Below are positions 54,537 through 63,011 of a DNA stretch of 64,000 nt, in pieces. Source of the stretch: Nitrospira sp. (GTDB taxonomy: Bacteria > Nitrospirota > Nitrospiria > Nitrospirales > Nitrospiraceae). Position numbers and translations under genes: made by a program. Each line of letters opens with the position of its first letter. Position 1 is the first letter of the stretch. The notes beneath the pieces are model-generated. The model did not search any database. It was not told the origin of the DNA and saw only the letters and a program-made list of their open reading frames with translations. The stretch is from the NCBI GenBank assembly GCA_013140455.1, contig JABFSU010000044.1, positions 29,262 through 93,261 on the forward strand, in the 5' to 3' direction.

Positions 54537-55832
54537 CTACAATGTCTTGACGCGATAAGTGAGGAGCCGCGGCTGCTGGTACTCATCGAGCACATGCTTG
54601 GCCTCGTCCCGCTCCTTGTCGTTCTTCAATGTCGCGAGATACTTGTCCCGCAACGCCGGTTCCGGCGTCGGAATCAACGCGTAACTCAAGACGGCCTCCA
54701 CCGAGGCTGGCGTTGAACCAGTTGGCATCGAATAGGCAAACGGCACTTTTCTCGTATTGCCGCCCTTAATAAAGGGATCCGGAATCGGACCGCGAAGAAT
54801 CTTGTCGTAGGGCAAGCCGAACCGCTTCGTCTCTTCCGCTAAGACCTTGCCTGCCGCATCTTTGACGGTGACAGTGAGGATCACTTGCTTGAGCACCGGA
54901 TCCCCGTCGGGGAAACTGTGGGGCAGACTCCCCACTTTGACCAGCGCGGTCCCTTCTACTGTCCCGCTCGACTTCGCCACTTCGATATCGACACGCGGCA
55001 TCCACTCGGCCTGGAGATTCCGATTCTTCAACAACGTGCCGGGAATGACGACGCCCCGAAACCAGTGCCGGCCAATGGCCCGCGTCATCGATCCGCGCTT
55101 GGACGTCGAACTGCCGGTCGAGGGCTCCATATGGCAATCCTGGCAGATGGTCCCCTGCAGAATTTCACCGGGCAGCTCCCGCTTCGTCACATCCTTCACT
55201 TTGTCGAAATGGCAGGAAGTGCAGTAATTCGCCCCGCGGAACAGATCTGACTGCGCCCCGATGTGTACGAGGTTTTCTTCCGGATTCGCGAAGGGACCAT
55301 AGAGCGTCTTCCCCGGCGTCAGTTTGAAGGTCGGCGGAGGACCGGGCGTCGTTTCGACGGAACCGATCATATGACAGGTGGCGCAGCCGATCCCTTCGAC
55401 CTGCGGCTTCCCGGCCAACACCTGCGTGACAATCTTTTCTGCATGCTGAGGGAATACCGTCGTGGACGGAACATGGCAGGACAGGCAACGCTGACGCTCA
55501 TCGGAGGTCGGATTCGTCTGTATCCACACGCCCAACACCGTTCGAAAGACCGGCGACTCCAGCGACGTCCCATGCAAGAGCGCGGCATCGACACGGCCGA
55601 AAGTTTTCAGATCCGGCGTCTGCTCCCGCATGCCTTTCCACTCTTCATAGTGGCGGTCATGACATTGTTTGCAATCTTCGGAGCGGATAAAGACGTTCTC
55701 GATCTCGGCCACCCAGTCGGGCAGCGCCGCTCCATCCGATTTTTGCGCGATGGCCCGCTCGTGCGAAAGCGCATTCAGCCCGATCGCGAGCAAAAGAAAG
55801 CATCCAATGGCCAGGCGTCGCGTCAATGACAT
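54537..55832 (-). CDS. Periplasmic pentaheme cytochrome c (first of pair)
   Basis: This 431-residue protein has a signal peptide (IGCFLLLAIGLNALS) and five CxxCH motifs: CKQCH, CLSCH, CATCH, CTSCH and CQDCH. The last 170-190 residues form a heme-free domain, as in its neighbour. It is a paralogue of the cytochromes at 53.3 kb and 38.3 kb, so all three likely came from one ancestor. It lies 9 nt after the PDZ gene, consistent with one transcript. Confidence 0.88.
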   Translation of the reverse strand: MSLTRRLAIGCFLLLAIGLNALSHERAIAQKSDGAALPDWVAEIENVFIRSEDCKQCHDRHYEEWKGMREQTPDLKTFGRVDAALLHGTSLESPVFRTVLGVWIQTNPTSDERQRCLSCHVPSTTVFPQHAEKIVTQVLAGKPQVEGIGCATCHMIGSVETTPGPPPTFKLTPGKTLYGPFANPEENLVHIGAQSDLFRGANYCTSCHFDKVKDVTKRELPGEILQGTICQDCHMEPSTGSSTSKRGSMTRAIGRHWFRGVVIPGTLLKNRNLQAEWMPRVDIEVAKSSGTVEGTALVKVGSLPHSFPDGDPVLKQVILTVTVKDAAGKVLAEETKRFGLPYDKILRGPIPDPFIKGGNTRKVPFAYSMPTGSTPASVEAVLSYALIPTPEPALRDKYLATLKNDKERDEAKHVLDEYQQPRLLTYRVKTL

Positions 55833-55841
55833 CTCTTGCCC

Positions 55842-56357
55842 TTAATCCCGCTTGCAGCCGACAAAGTGGAAATTCACACCCCACCCGACCGGATCGCCGG
55901 GATCGGCCGGTTCATAGGTCCCGAGGGTAAAGTTACATTCCTTCATCGCCTTCTTAATCGCGAGTCCGAAATCCAAGATGTTTCGGATTTCCGTTTTATC
56001 GATTTCTTTGATGACGGATCGCACTTTGATGCCGGCATAGTCGGCCCGGGAGTTCCCAATCACCTCGAACACGGCAACACCCTTCGCTTCCTGCAACTTC
56101 AGCTCTTTCCGTATCTCTTCATCCACCGACCCGACCATCACCCCGAATTCCTCACCCAACCTGACGGCTTCGTCCTCGGTCATCGCCCCGGTCTCAGCTG
56201 CCGCTGATATCGCAGGCGGCACACCCGCCATCGGAAAGCCCAGCAGGCAGACGGCCAGGAGAAGACTCCGACCTGGGCGAAAGAAGATGGTCACGAATCG
56301 TTGGCTTCGAATAGCGATCCTTTCACGAGTCGTCGGTAGATGCGACCGACGATTCAT
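55842..56357 (-). CDS. Secreted PDZ-domain protein
   Basis: This 171-residue protein has a hydrophobic export segment (RSLLLAVCLLGFPMAGVPPAISA) after a basic start, a short helical region, and one PDZ-like domain (LKLQEAKGVAVFEVIGNSRA, GIKVRSVIKEIDKTEI). It ends with a Cys-containing NFHFVGCKRD. It may act as a scaffold or chaperone for the cytochromes in the same transcript. The start is placed at the ATG at 56357, 14 nt after the NxrC-like stop; no strong ribosome-binding site is seen, and a longer frame to 56507 would overlap the NxrC-like gene. Confidence 0.75.
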   Translation of the reverse strand: MNRRSHLPTTRERIAIRSQRFVTIFFRPGRSLLLAVCLLGFPMAGVPPAISAAAETGAMTEDEAVRLGEEFGVMVGSVDEEIRKELKLQEAKGVAVFEVIGNSRADYAGIKVRSVIKEIDKTEIRNILDFGLAIKKAMKECNFTLGTYEPADPGDPVGWGVNFHFVGCKRD

Positions 56358-56370
56358 TACACCAGGGAAC

Positions 56371-57195
56371 TTAGAGCTTGGCAACCGGATCGATGGCCAG
56401 TTGGAACCAGGGGGCGACGGATTTCTGTCCGTTGCGCTCTTTGTTTTCGCCGTTCCAGACTGCGAACGAGACGGTTTGTACGCGGCCGGGAACGAGCTTG
56501 GCCTCATTTTCCTGCTCTTCGCTCACCAGCGGTCGGCGCATCACGACACGCCACACGCCGTCCTTCCATTGCGCTTTTCCCTGAATCCGCCCCTGCTTTT
56601 CCTTTGTGGTGAGCGTACTGAATCCTCCGCCGATCAGGTCTTCCACCGAAGAGACCCGCCGGGGAATGACTTCGAACGTGCGCACACCGCCTTCTTTCTT
56701 TTCTGTTTGACGCGAGGCGCGGCGGTCGATATCGCTCTGCCAATCGGCTTTCCAATGCCAGATGTTGATGTAGTGATCGAGCTGGCCCATGCAGAAAAAC
56801 GCCGGCGCGTCGCCGAGCGGCAACCCGACGGCGACGCCGTCTCGAAAGGTACCGGGAGTTAGGCGATCATTCTTGGTATTGTCCTGCCACTCCAGCAGGA
56901 AGGCGATCTCGGTGCCGTTATGAAGAGAGCGTACGACGAGTGCCCGCGCCGTCGGCTCAGGCCAGACAGGACGTGTAATGACCTGTCCACTGAGTGGCAC
57001 CGTTAAGGAAGAGACTTTGGCCCAGGCCGCATCGTCTGGAGCCGACGGCAGTTCACCCTCAGCGAAATGGGATCTGATGGTCATGCCCGCTGAGCTGACC
57101 AGCGGAATTCCCCATCCGGCTAGAACGCTAGCGATCACGAAAAGACCGGCAAAAAACACCAGCAGAAGAGGACGGGACTGGCTGAAGTTCGTCAT
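56371..57195 (-). CDS. NxrC/EbdC-like heme-b gamma subunit
   Basis: This 274-residue protein has an export signal (LLLVFFAGLFVIASVLAGWG) and the fold of type II DMSO-reductase gamma subunits (EbdC, ClrC and Nitrospira NxrC candidates): VPLSGQVITRPVWPEP, EIAFLLEWQDNTKND, FFCMGQLDHYINIWHWKADW (with the likely Met heme ligand), RRVSSVEDLIGGGFSTLTT and the C-terminal AVWNGENKERNGQKSVAPWF, where the Lys matches the second heme ligand. It shares these landmarks with the protein at 63012. It probably carries one b-type heme in the periplasm and passes electrons. Confidence 0.83.
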   Translation of the reverse strand: MTNFSQSRPLLLVFFAGLFVIASVLAGWGIPLVSSAGMTIRSHFAEGELPSAPDDAAWAKVSSLTVPLSGQVITRPVWPEPTARALVVRSLHNGTEIAFLLEWQDNTKNDRLTPGTFRDGVAVGLPLGDAPAFFCMGQLDHYINIWHWKADWQSDIDRRASRQTEKKEGGVRTFEVIPRRVSSVEDLIGGGFSTLTTKEKQGRIQGKAQWKDGVWRVVMRRPLVSEEQENEAKLVPGRVQTVSFAVWNGENKERNGQKSVAPWFQLAIDPVAKL

Positions 57196-57298
57196 TCGCA
57201 CCATGCAAGTGATTCGAAATTCGACGACATCCGTCGGGATCACTGCAGATTACCATAGCGCCAGCCAAGAGATATGGCTCACGCTCAGAAACGGGGCC

Positions 57299-58552
57299 CT
57301 AGGACAGTTTCACTCGGCGAATTTTGTTCTCGCCACGCTCACAAATGTAGAGATGGTCCTGTGAGTCGAGCGTCAACCCGACCGGCGAATTGACCACAGC
57401 TTCGATACCCAGCAATCCATCGCCGTGCTTGACCGTGCCGGCTGATTCTTTCGCAACAAACCGCGCGGCGCCGCATCCGCCCATGTTCTTATCTTCATAC
57501 CCGCTATCGCCGTTGCCAGCTACGGTCGTGATCATGCCGGTCACCGCATCGATCCTGCGCACGCGATGATTCATGGTATCGGCCACGTAGAGATTGTCTT
57601 CGGCATCGAACACGACGCCCTCGGGCGCATGCAGCATCGACTTCACGGCCGGCTTGTCGTCGCCGTCGTAGCCATACCGACAGATCCCCGCCACCGTGGA
57701 AATGATCCCGGTCTGCATGTCGATCTTTCTCACACGATTGCTGCCCTTATCCACGACAACGATGTTGCCCTTGCTATCGATGGCCATTCCCACGAGATCG
57801 TAGAGGCGGGCTTCCGTTGCAAGCTTCCCGTCATCCAGATACATCGAGAGATCCAACCCGTCCGAACAGACCGGCATCAGCCAACCCTGATCGTCGCTGA
57901 AATCGATGCCGATGGCATCGCCGGAGAGCACGACGAGGCTACGCGCCACCAACGGCTGCTCCCGTAATTCATCTTCTGCGGTCCAGGCACCGGCCACCGT
58001 GGTCACCATTCCGGTCCGCGCATCGAACCGGCGGACTTTATGCGCCTGCGTATCGGCGATGTACATGACATCATCCCGATTGAATGCAATCGCGGCAGGC
58101 CAGGTCAGATTCACTTCGAGGGCCGGACCATCGCCATTGAACCCGTGCTGGCCGGTCCCGACGATGGTCGTGATGATCCCGGTTTCCCGATCGACCCGGC
58201 GAATGCGGTTGCTGCCTGAATCGCAAATGAAGAGGTTATTCTGAGAGTCAAACGCGACATCCAGCGGCAGATACAGACCGGCTTCCCCGCACAGCCCCTC
58301 ATCGCCGCTGTAGCAGGTTTCCCCGATACCGGCGAAGTTGTGGAGCGTACCCTCAAGTATGTTGACCCGCCGGATACGGTCCGACCCGGACTCGGCAAAA
58401 TAGAGCCACTTCTCTTCTTTGTCGAGCGCGACATGGTGAGGAAGGGGAATCCCCGCTTTCACCGCCCGCTTTCCATCACCCGTACTCCGGGCTTTCCCGT
58501 TTCCCGCAAAGGTCTCGATGTAGCCGCCGGCTAACTGCAGTTCTGTATCCAT
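57299..58552 (-). CDS. NHL-repeat beta-propeller protein
   Basis: This 417-residue protein is built of NHL repeats: GIPLPHHVALDKEEKWLYFA, GLYLPLDVAFDSQNNLFICD, NLTWPAAIAFNRDDVMYIAD, LYDLVGMAIDSKGNIVVVDK, MLHAPEGVVFDAEDNLYVAD and a final VNSPVGLTLDSQDHLYICER, each followed by GxxRIRRVD-like turns. It forms a six-bladed propeller. It has no signal peptide, so it appears cytoplasmic, unlike its neighbours. It may be an assembly scaffold. It lies 39 nt after tatA. Confidence 0.85.
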   Translation of the reverse strand: MDTELQLAGGYIETFAGNGKARSTGDGKRAVKAGIPLPHHVALDKEEKWLYFAESGSDRIRRVNILEGTLHNFAGIGETCYSGDEGLCGEAGLYLPLDVAFDSQNNLFICDSGSNRIRRVDRETGIITTIVGTGQHGFNGDGPALEVNLTWPAAIAFNRDDVMYIADTQAHKVRRFDARTGMVTTVAGAWTAEDELREQPLVARSLVVLSGDAIGIDFSDDQGWLMPVCSDGLDLSMYLDDGKLATEARLYDLVGMAIDSKGNIVVVDKGSNRVRKIDMQTGIISTVAGICRYGYDGDDKPAVKSMLHAPEGVVFDAEDNLYVADTMNHRVRRIDAVTGMITTVAGNGDSGYEDKNMGGCGAARFVAKESAGTVKHGDGLLGIEAVVNSPVGLTLDSQDHLYICERGENKIRRVKLS

Positions 58553-58591
58553 AGACGTCTGTGCGTCTCCACTTCACATCGGAAAGAAAGC

Positions 58592-58885
58592 TTATGCGCG
58601 CGAGGCCGGTTGCGCGACGGCAGCCGGCTGATCGACGGTCATCGATTGAACCGGAGCTGCGGTAATGGCCTGTGCCGGAGCCGGAGCCGGAGCCGCGGCT
58701 TGCTGCTGCGCGGCGAGTGCCTGGGCCTCGGCCTCGATGGCGTCGGCTTCATGCACGGACTTCTTGAAGCCCTTGATGGCTTTGCCCAACCCCTCACCCA
58801 GCTGCGGCAACTTGCCGGCGCCGAAAATGATCAAGACGATCACGAGAATGAGGATCAGCTCTGTGAATCCAAGACTCCCAAACAT
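58592..58885 (-). CDS. tatA: Sec-independent translocase component TatA/TatE
   Basis: This 97-residue protein has [20 protein letters not shown] (membrane helix), [20 protein letters not shown] (amphipathic helix with FG-K-LP), then an Ala/Gln/Pro-rich tail of 50 residues. It forms the pore for folded proteins. I chose the ATG at 58885 because AAGGAG lies seven bases upstream; an earlier frame to 58945 lacks this. The tail is long for TatA. Its presence in a redox cluster suggests a dedicated Tat export component. Confidence 0.9.
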   Translation of the reverse strand: MFGSLGFTELILILVIVLIIFGAGKLPQLGEGLGKAIKGFKKSVHEADAIEAEAQALAAQQQAAAPAPAPAQAITAAPVQSMTVDQPAAVAQPASRA

Positions 58886-58910
58886 GATGGACTCCTTCGT
58901 AAGGGGTAAA

Positions 58911-59723
58911 TCAGGATGCGGAACTTTCTTTGGCTTTTTTGGCAAACCGCTCTTTCAACCGCTTCCGCGCTTCCTCGGCCTGCTCGAACATCTTACACTT
59001 ATCGTACACGCTGATGAGATTGTAGTAGGCCAACGGCTCGTCGGGATTGTTCTCGACGGCGCTCTCCATCACCTTGATCGCCAGATCGGACTTCTTGTGA
59101 TTTAGCGCAATCTCCATCAACTTGAAGCTGGCTTCCAGATGCGTGGGCTCGAGTTCGAGTGTGCGCATGTAACACTGGATGCCCATATCGATCGTGTTGT
59201 AGTCGGACACCAGGGGATTATCCAGCTCCACATATACGCTGGCGAGATTGTACCAGGCGATCGGATCTTCCGGCGTCATCTCGACGAGGCGCTCGTAGTA
59301 ATCCTTGGCTTCCATGAATTTCTTCTTGTCCGCATAGACCCGGCCAAGATTAAACAACGCCAGGATGTCATGCGGGAACACCTCGAGCGCATGCTTGAAT
59401 TCAGCCTCGGCTTCGTCGGCCATGTTCTTTGTTGCGTAGATGGTCCCGAGATTCGAATAATACATGGCGAGCGAGCGATTCATCTCGGCGCGCAATCCCT
59501 CAGCCATTTCAATCGACTTCTTGACCTCGATCAGGGCATCGTCCATCCGCCCTTTGCTGAAATACAATTCGCCTAACCGGCAGCGAGCCTGGAAATCGTC
59601 AGGCTCCTCCGCCAGCAATTTCTCGATCGCAAGGATTTCCTCGTCGGGCGAGAGCGGCTGATCTCCGGGATCCAGCGCGGTCGCCGTCTGCGTGGGTTCA
59701 TTGCTTGGGTTCGTTGTGTCCAT
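58911..59723 (-). CDS. TPR-repeat protein
   Basis: This 270-residue protein has about six TPR units ([119 protein letters not shown]). It has no signal peptide. It probably holds protein partners in the cytoplasm, such as unassembled cofactor enzymes. AGGGG precedes the ATG. Confidence 0.87.
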   Translation of the reverse strand: MDTTNPSNEPTQTATALDPGDQPLSPDEEILAIEKLLAEEPDDFQARCRLGELYFSKGRMDDALIEVKKSIEMAEGLRAEMNRSLAMYYSNLGTIYATKNMADEAEAEFKHALEVFPHDILALFNLGRVYADKKKFMEAKDYYERLVEMTPEDPIAWYNLASVYVELDNPLVSDYNTIDMGIQCYMRTLELEPTHLEASFKLMEIALNHKKSDLAIKVMESAVENNPDEPLAYYNLISVYDKCKMFEQAEEARKRLKERFAKKAKESSAS

Positions 59724-59750
59724 ACATGCCCCTGTGTTCAGTTGCGGTGA

Positions 59751-60869
59751 TTATACCTGTTCGGTTGCCAGGGCATCCGAAGAGCCCATGAGCGTATTCG
59801 TGGCGGTCGACGGAGACTCCGAAACCGCCGGTCTGACCCGATCCATCGTGAGCAACATCACTCCCAGAATCACCATCAGCGTGAGATTGGAAAAGAGCAA
59901 CGCATACCCTGCGATGAACATCAGGCCGATCCCATACCCCGCCAGCCGCCCCATATTGAGCAGCTTAATGACGGTGTAAGACCAGCACAGCAGCCCCCCC
60001 ATATAAATGGCAAAGGGCAGATAGAAGGTATAGCCCATGCCGAACTGGAAAATCCACCCGATCCCCTGGGAGGCCTGCCGGACCCCGGACGCTAAGGCCG
60101 GATCATACAGGCCGAGCAGATAATCGGTAAAGATGAGGGTCGTGAAGATCGTCCCTGTCGTCGCCCAGAACCAGATCGCCCGGTTGCGCTGAACGCGATT
60201 CTTGGTCTTGAGCGACAGTCCCTGTCCATAAGCCACAAACGTCAGAAAGCTCGCCAATACCATCAACGCTTCGCCGATCCGATGGGCCTCATACACGAAC
60301 GGCGGCGCCGCGACGGTATTCGCCACGCTGTAGGCGGTGGAAAGAATCTGGTAATAGAGCCAGCCGGAAATGCCGAAGTAAAACGTCACTCCGAGAATCC
60401 GATGAGACCGCTGCTGCTGCGTCGAGACATACTCAAACATGAACAACGTCAAGGCCAGAAATGCCACGACGTTATAGGCCAACGACCCGACCATCCCTGA
60501 GGGCACCACCAAAAAGGCCGCGGTTAAGAGCAGCAGCAAGACAACGCAGCTCATCGCCACTTTGGTCATCCGGCTCACCTCCTGGCCGGTGCTTCGATTG
60601 ATCATTGTCACACCCAGCGCAAGGAACAAGAGAATAGCCACGATGTTGAGGAGCCAGGTTCCAATCTCCGTGAGCGTGGTGAAGGTCGGGGTAATCCACG
60701 GATGCGCCACGGCCATCTTGCTCAGATGCATGCCCAACCGAGAGACCAGGCGATAGAGCACCAGCTCAAAAAAGGAGGTGAGCAGCACGAGCTTGATCGT
60801 ATATTCGAACATCGGGCCGTAATCGCTGATCCGGCCGGAGATTCGTTCGCTCATGGTCGCGATCTTCAT
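59751..60869 (-). CDS. Hypothetical polytopic membrane protein
   Basis: This 372-residue protein has about 9-10 transmembrane segments. It contains few charged residues inside, and the His residues in HPWITP, SHRIL and EAHRIGEAL lie close to helices. It resembles no transporter family I recognise. A quinone- or heme-interacting role is possible because of the neighbours but not shown. AGGAGG lies right before the ATG at 60869; another ATG is at 60854. Confidence 0.7.
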   Translation of the reverse strand: MKIATMSERISGRISDYGPMFEYTIKLVLLTSFFELVLYRLVSRLGMHLSKMAVAHPWITPTFTTLTEIGTWLLNIVAILLFLALGVTMINRSTGQEVSRMTKVAMSCVVLLLLLTAAFLVVPSGMVGSLAYNVVAFLALTLFMFEYVSTQQQRSHRILGVTFYFGISGWLYYQILSTAYSVANTVAAPPFVYEAHRIGEALMVLASFLTFVAYGQGLSLKTKNRVQRNRAIWFWATTGTIFTTLIFTDYLLGLYDPALASGVRQASQGIGWIFQFGMGYTFYLPFAIYMGGLLCWSYTVIKLLNMGRLAGYGIGLMFIAGYALLFSNLTLMVILGVMLLTMDRVRPAVSESPSTATNTLMGSSDALATEQV

Positions 60870-60958
60870 GCCTCCTCACACTCCATCCGCCAAGGGTTCG
60901 ATTATAACCGTCAAAAAAAAACAGGGTCAATGCCGGATCGTGGCACTCTCCGGGGAAG

Positions 60959-62743
60959 CTAGGATGCGCTGATCGGCTGCGGCGTCTGGCCGGCCTGTGC
61001 CTTTTCGTGCGCAATATAGAGCAGCCCATCGGCCATCGAGTAATTGAAGGGCAACTCACAGACCACTTCACTGACCCGTTCATAGACGTGCTGATAGAGC
61101 TTTTCAGACTCGTCCGGCGTCATCCCCTCCTGCACCTCATAAAAGAACCCCAGGCTCAAATCCTCTGCGGAAGGCCGCATGATTCTGCGTATCCCGTATC
61201 CTCCCGGATCGCTCATGATCGGGGCTTCCTTTTCAAGATCGAAGAGGCAGGGCTGGCAGGAGAATCCGAACGACTCGTGCAGCTTCTTGTTCTCCACAAT
61301 GAAATTCATCGTTTCCAGAGCTTCTTCTTCCTTCTCCGTGGGGAATCCGACAATGATATAGCAATGCACGGCGATCCCCAGGTCCACACAATCGTCGGCA
61401 ATCCGCCGGACCCACTCCTGCTTGATGCCCTTCTTCATGAAATCCATGATCCGCTGGTTGAAGGACTCCAATCCGAACACGATCTTGAGACAGCCGGCAT
61501 CACGCATGGACGTCAGGAGTTCACGGGAAAGGTTCTTTTCAAACCGCATTTCGCAGGTCCACTTGATGTCCAGCTTATGCTCCGTCATCTGCTGACAGAG
61601 CCGCTTGGTGGGTGCGAGCGCAAAGCATTCGTCGGTAAAAAAGAAATTCTGCGCCCCATACCGCTGCTTGAGCCATTTCAGCTCTTCAATGGTCCGGCCG
61701 GGGTCCTTCTGCCTGAAATTCTGGTGATCAAGCGTGAGAGCGCAGAACGCGCAATCTTTGTAGTAGCACCCGCGCGAAAATTGGACCGGCAGGACCGGCT
61801 CCGGCGACAAATACTTGTCGAGCGGAAACCCGTCGTAGTTCGGCGCCGGCAACTGGTTCACATTTTCAGAGTAGAAGGGTTGATTGACCGTGATCTTTCC
61901 ATTCTGGCGATAGATCAGATTCGGCACCTTGCTGAAATCTTTTTTGCCGGCCATTTGATTGACCAGTTCCAGCAACGCCGTCTCTCCCTCAAACACCACA
62001 ATGTCGTCGGTGATATCGAACAGACTCGGGCAGCGGCGAATATTATCGACCAGGCGGGTAAAGATGCTTCCCCCGATCGTGATATGCAGATCGGGAGCCG
62101 CTTCCTTGATCAATCGGCACAGTGTCAGGCCCGGAATAATCTGCGAAGTGGCCGTAATCGACACCCCGATCAGATCCGGACGATCGTTCACAATTGACGG
62201 AATGAATTTATCGCGGAACAGGCTGATATAGGGATTCTGCGCTTCATCTCGAATGACCTTTATGAGGTCTTTCGAGGAATAGATCGAATAATTGCTGAAC
62301 TGATTGTCCACAACCGTCAATCGGGTCGGAAAATACACCGACGACACCAGCTCCAGCCATTTATCGATCATGAAGAGACTGCCGCGATAGGCATCGAGGT
62401 CATAAAATGCCTCACTGCGCAGCGTCTCTTTTGCCAGCTCCACCCGATCGATCAGATACGGAAACCGATCGAGCGACTCCGCAATTTTGGCAGCGTGCTC
62501 GCGGCTTCCCGGACCAGTTTCTCCAGACGTACTCTTTTCCAGCTCCCGCTGCTTCGCGAGCAATTGCTCATGCACCTCAGCCCCAAATGAGCGGGTCAGG
62601 AGTTGGTCGAGCAACTCGATTCCAAGATCCCGCTGGGAGACATTTTTTACGCCGCCTTGATGCAGAAATCCGGTGAGTGAAGGGAGGCTAAGATACGGTT
62701 GAGAAGGATGCCAGGTAGGCGGAAATAGCAACGAGACTTTCAT
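60959..62743 (-). CDS. B12-binding-type radical SAM protein
   Basis: This 594-residue protein has an N-terminal region like the B12-binding domain of this family (MKVSLLFPPTW, then YISLFRDKFIPSIVN and GGSIFTRLVDNI), though I do not see a clear DxHxxG. The radical SAM motif reads FSRGCYYKDCAFCAL, a Cx4Cx2C spacing rather than Cx3Cx2C. FFFTDECFALAP and CLKIVFGLES are core strands. It likely modifies a substrate by radical chemistry, perhaps for maturation of a cofactor or membrane lipid. It is first in the redox cluster, with a promoter upstream. Confidence 0.8.
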   Translation of the reverse strand: MKVSLLFPPTWHPSQPYLSLPSLTGFLHQGGVKNVSQRDLGIELLDQLLTRSFGAEVHEQLLAKQRELEKSTSGETGPGSREHAAKIAESLDRFPYLIDRVELAKETLRSEAFYDLDAYRGSLFMIDKWLELVSSVYFPTRLTVVDNQFSNYSIYSSKDLIKVIRDEAQNPYISLFRDKFIPSIVNDRPDLIGVSITATSQIIPGLTLCRLIKEAAPDLHITIGGSIFTRLVDNIRRCPSLFDITDDIVVFEGETALLELVNQMAGKKDFSKVPNLIYRQNGKITVNQPFYSENVNQLPAPNYDGFPLDKYLSPEPVLPVQFSRGCYYKDCAFCALTLDHQNFRQKDPGRTIEELKWLKQRYGAQNFFFTDECFALAPTKRLCQQMTEHKLDIKWTCEMRFEKNLSRELLTSMRDAGCLKIVFGLESFNQRIMDFMKKGIKQEWVRRIADDCVDLGIAVHCYIIVGFPTEKEEEALETMNFIVENKKLHESFGFSCQPCLFDLEKEAPIMSDPGGYGIRRIMRPSAEDLSLGFFYEVQEGMTPDESEKLYQHVYERVSEVVCELPFNYSMADGLLYIAHEKAQAGQTPQPISAS

Positions 62744-62802
62744 GGAAACCGCTTTCTAATATCTTCGGAAAATCAGATAGTTTCGAAGGATTTCACTGAT
62801 CG

Positions 62803-62832
62803 TTTATACACTCCCGTCTTCTTCATTTGCAA
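62803..62832 (-). promoter_or_regulatory. Promoter of the redox cluster
   Basis: On the minus strand TTGCAA (62832-62827) and TATAAA (62808-62803) are 18 nt apart. The leader to the radical SAM ATG would be about 55 nt. It would drive the nine genes down to 53.3 kb. Confidence 0.45.
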
Positions 62833-62905
62833 CCCTGTTGCATCGCACTTTGGAGAGTAAAATAGCCTTCCACCAGCTATGCAGCAAACATACAAAAAAG
62901 AAAAA

Positions 62906-62947
62906 GCCCCGGGTCACTTCGCTATTCACATAGCGCAGACCCGGGGC
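62906..62947 (-). terminator. Rho-independent terminator after the NxrC candidate
   Basis: A 10-bp GC-rich stem (GCCCCGGGTC/GACCCGGGGC, 62906-62915 and 62938-62947) surrounds an inner stem CGCTAT/ATAGCG with a TCAC loop. On the minus strand it is followed by TTTTTCTTTTTT. It is one of the strongest terminators in the window and separates the NxrC-like gene from the cluster. Confidence 0.9.
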
Positions 62948-63011
62948 CATTTTCTCACTTCACCTCAACGCGCTCAGCGATGAGCAATGGTCTCTCGCGA
63001 GACCGCTTCGC

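Larger units (their letters stand above)
62744..63011. other. Gap between the radical SAM gene and the NxrC candidate
   Basis: This 268-nt gap holds, from right to left, the terminator of the NxrC-candidate gene and the promoter of the radical SAM gene. No coding frame is convincing. Confidence 0.5.
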
